Source of the DNA: Plantago elongata
Taxonomy: Eukaryota; Streptophyta; Magnoliopsida; Lamiales; Plantaginaceae
Direction: 5' to 3'
DNA length: 21,467 nucleotides
NCBI GenBank assembly: GCA_036897095.1
Contig: JAYMSP010003026.1
Coordinates: forward strand, 1 to 21,467
Shown here: positions 21,304-21,467 of the stretch, in pieces
Position numbering within the stretch: position 1 is the stretch's first letter
Layout: each line of letters opens with the position of its first letter
The notes under the pieces: generated by a model
Database searches by the model: none
What the model was told of the DNA's origin: nothing
The model's input: only the letters and a program-made list of their open reading frames with translations
Position numbers and translations under genes: made by a program

Positions 21304-21467
21304 TCTTTTAATCTCGGAATCAATTCAAATCGAGGTATTTAATTAGCAAAACCATTACTATTTCAAATTTAGGGATTTTTGTGTTTTTAAATTGTTTGAG
21401 TATGTAGTTAGTTTGAAATTTGCAATTGATGTATTTGTGTAGTGTATAGTACCTACATTTGCTTAAA

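Larger units (their letters stand above)
20862..21467 (+). mobile_element. Terminus of a CACTA (En/Spm) DNA transposon, truncated by window edge
   Basis: The terminus CACTACAAGAAAA at 20862-20874 is the typical inverted-repeat end of plant CACTA elements. It is followed at once by many copies of a subterminal palindromic unit (20883-21148). A pyrimidine- and GC-rich stretch (21180-21303), resembling an untranslated leader, then leads to a possible splice donor (gag followed by GTATTT at about 21334). No transposase sequence is inside the window, and the other end (expected TTTTCTTGTAGTG) lies beyond it. The three bases before the terminus, CTC at 20859-20861, are the candidate target duplication. 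Autonomous or defective status cannot be told. Confidence 0.8.

Overview
The window is nuclear DNA of a flowering plant, almost certainly a eudicot. It has AT-rich intergenic DNA, genes split by many GT-AG introns, plant protein families, and plant transposon ends. I could not fix the family from sequence alone.

Layout, left to right. (1) 1-3250: an AT-rich gene-poor stretch holding a truncated minus-strand NDR1/HIN1-like (NHL) gene (1015-1636), a strongly G-depleted tract (469-716), and a weak retroelement-like ORF remnant (2268-2480). (2) 3351-9094, plus strand: a complete 13-exon gene for an ERGIC3/Erv46-type early secretory pathway cargo receptor (386 aa). (3) 9095-10650: intergenic. (4) About 10690-16062, plus strand: methylenetetrahydrofolate reductase (MTHFR, 597 aa, 11 coding exons) with a long intron in its 5' leader. 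(5) 16063-17578: intergenic between two convergent genes. (6) 17579-18544, minus strand: an intronless AP2/ERF transcription factor of the RAP2.4/WIND clade (321 aa), with a leader of roughly 540 nt and a clear TATA box. (7) 19121-20302: intergenic promoter side of the ERF gene. (8) 20303-21467: nested transposons. An LTR with its polypurine tract (element on the minus strand) is followed after 113 bp by the terminus of a CACTA (En/Spm) DNA transposon. That terminus carries palindromic subterminal repeats and runs off the right edge.

The three intact genes are unrelated housekeeping or regulatory genes (vesicle traffic, one-carbon metabolism, stress/wound transcription); nothing suggests that they act together. 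For ERGIC3 and MTHFR I assembled exons by hand. All junctions are GT-AG, reading phases close across every junction, and the protein lengths match the families. I found no tRNA, rRNA, CRISPR or other prokaryote-like system, and no convincing new biological system. The most unusual items are the G-depleted tract, the truncated NHL gene with a short alternative last exon, and the nested LTR/CACTA structure.
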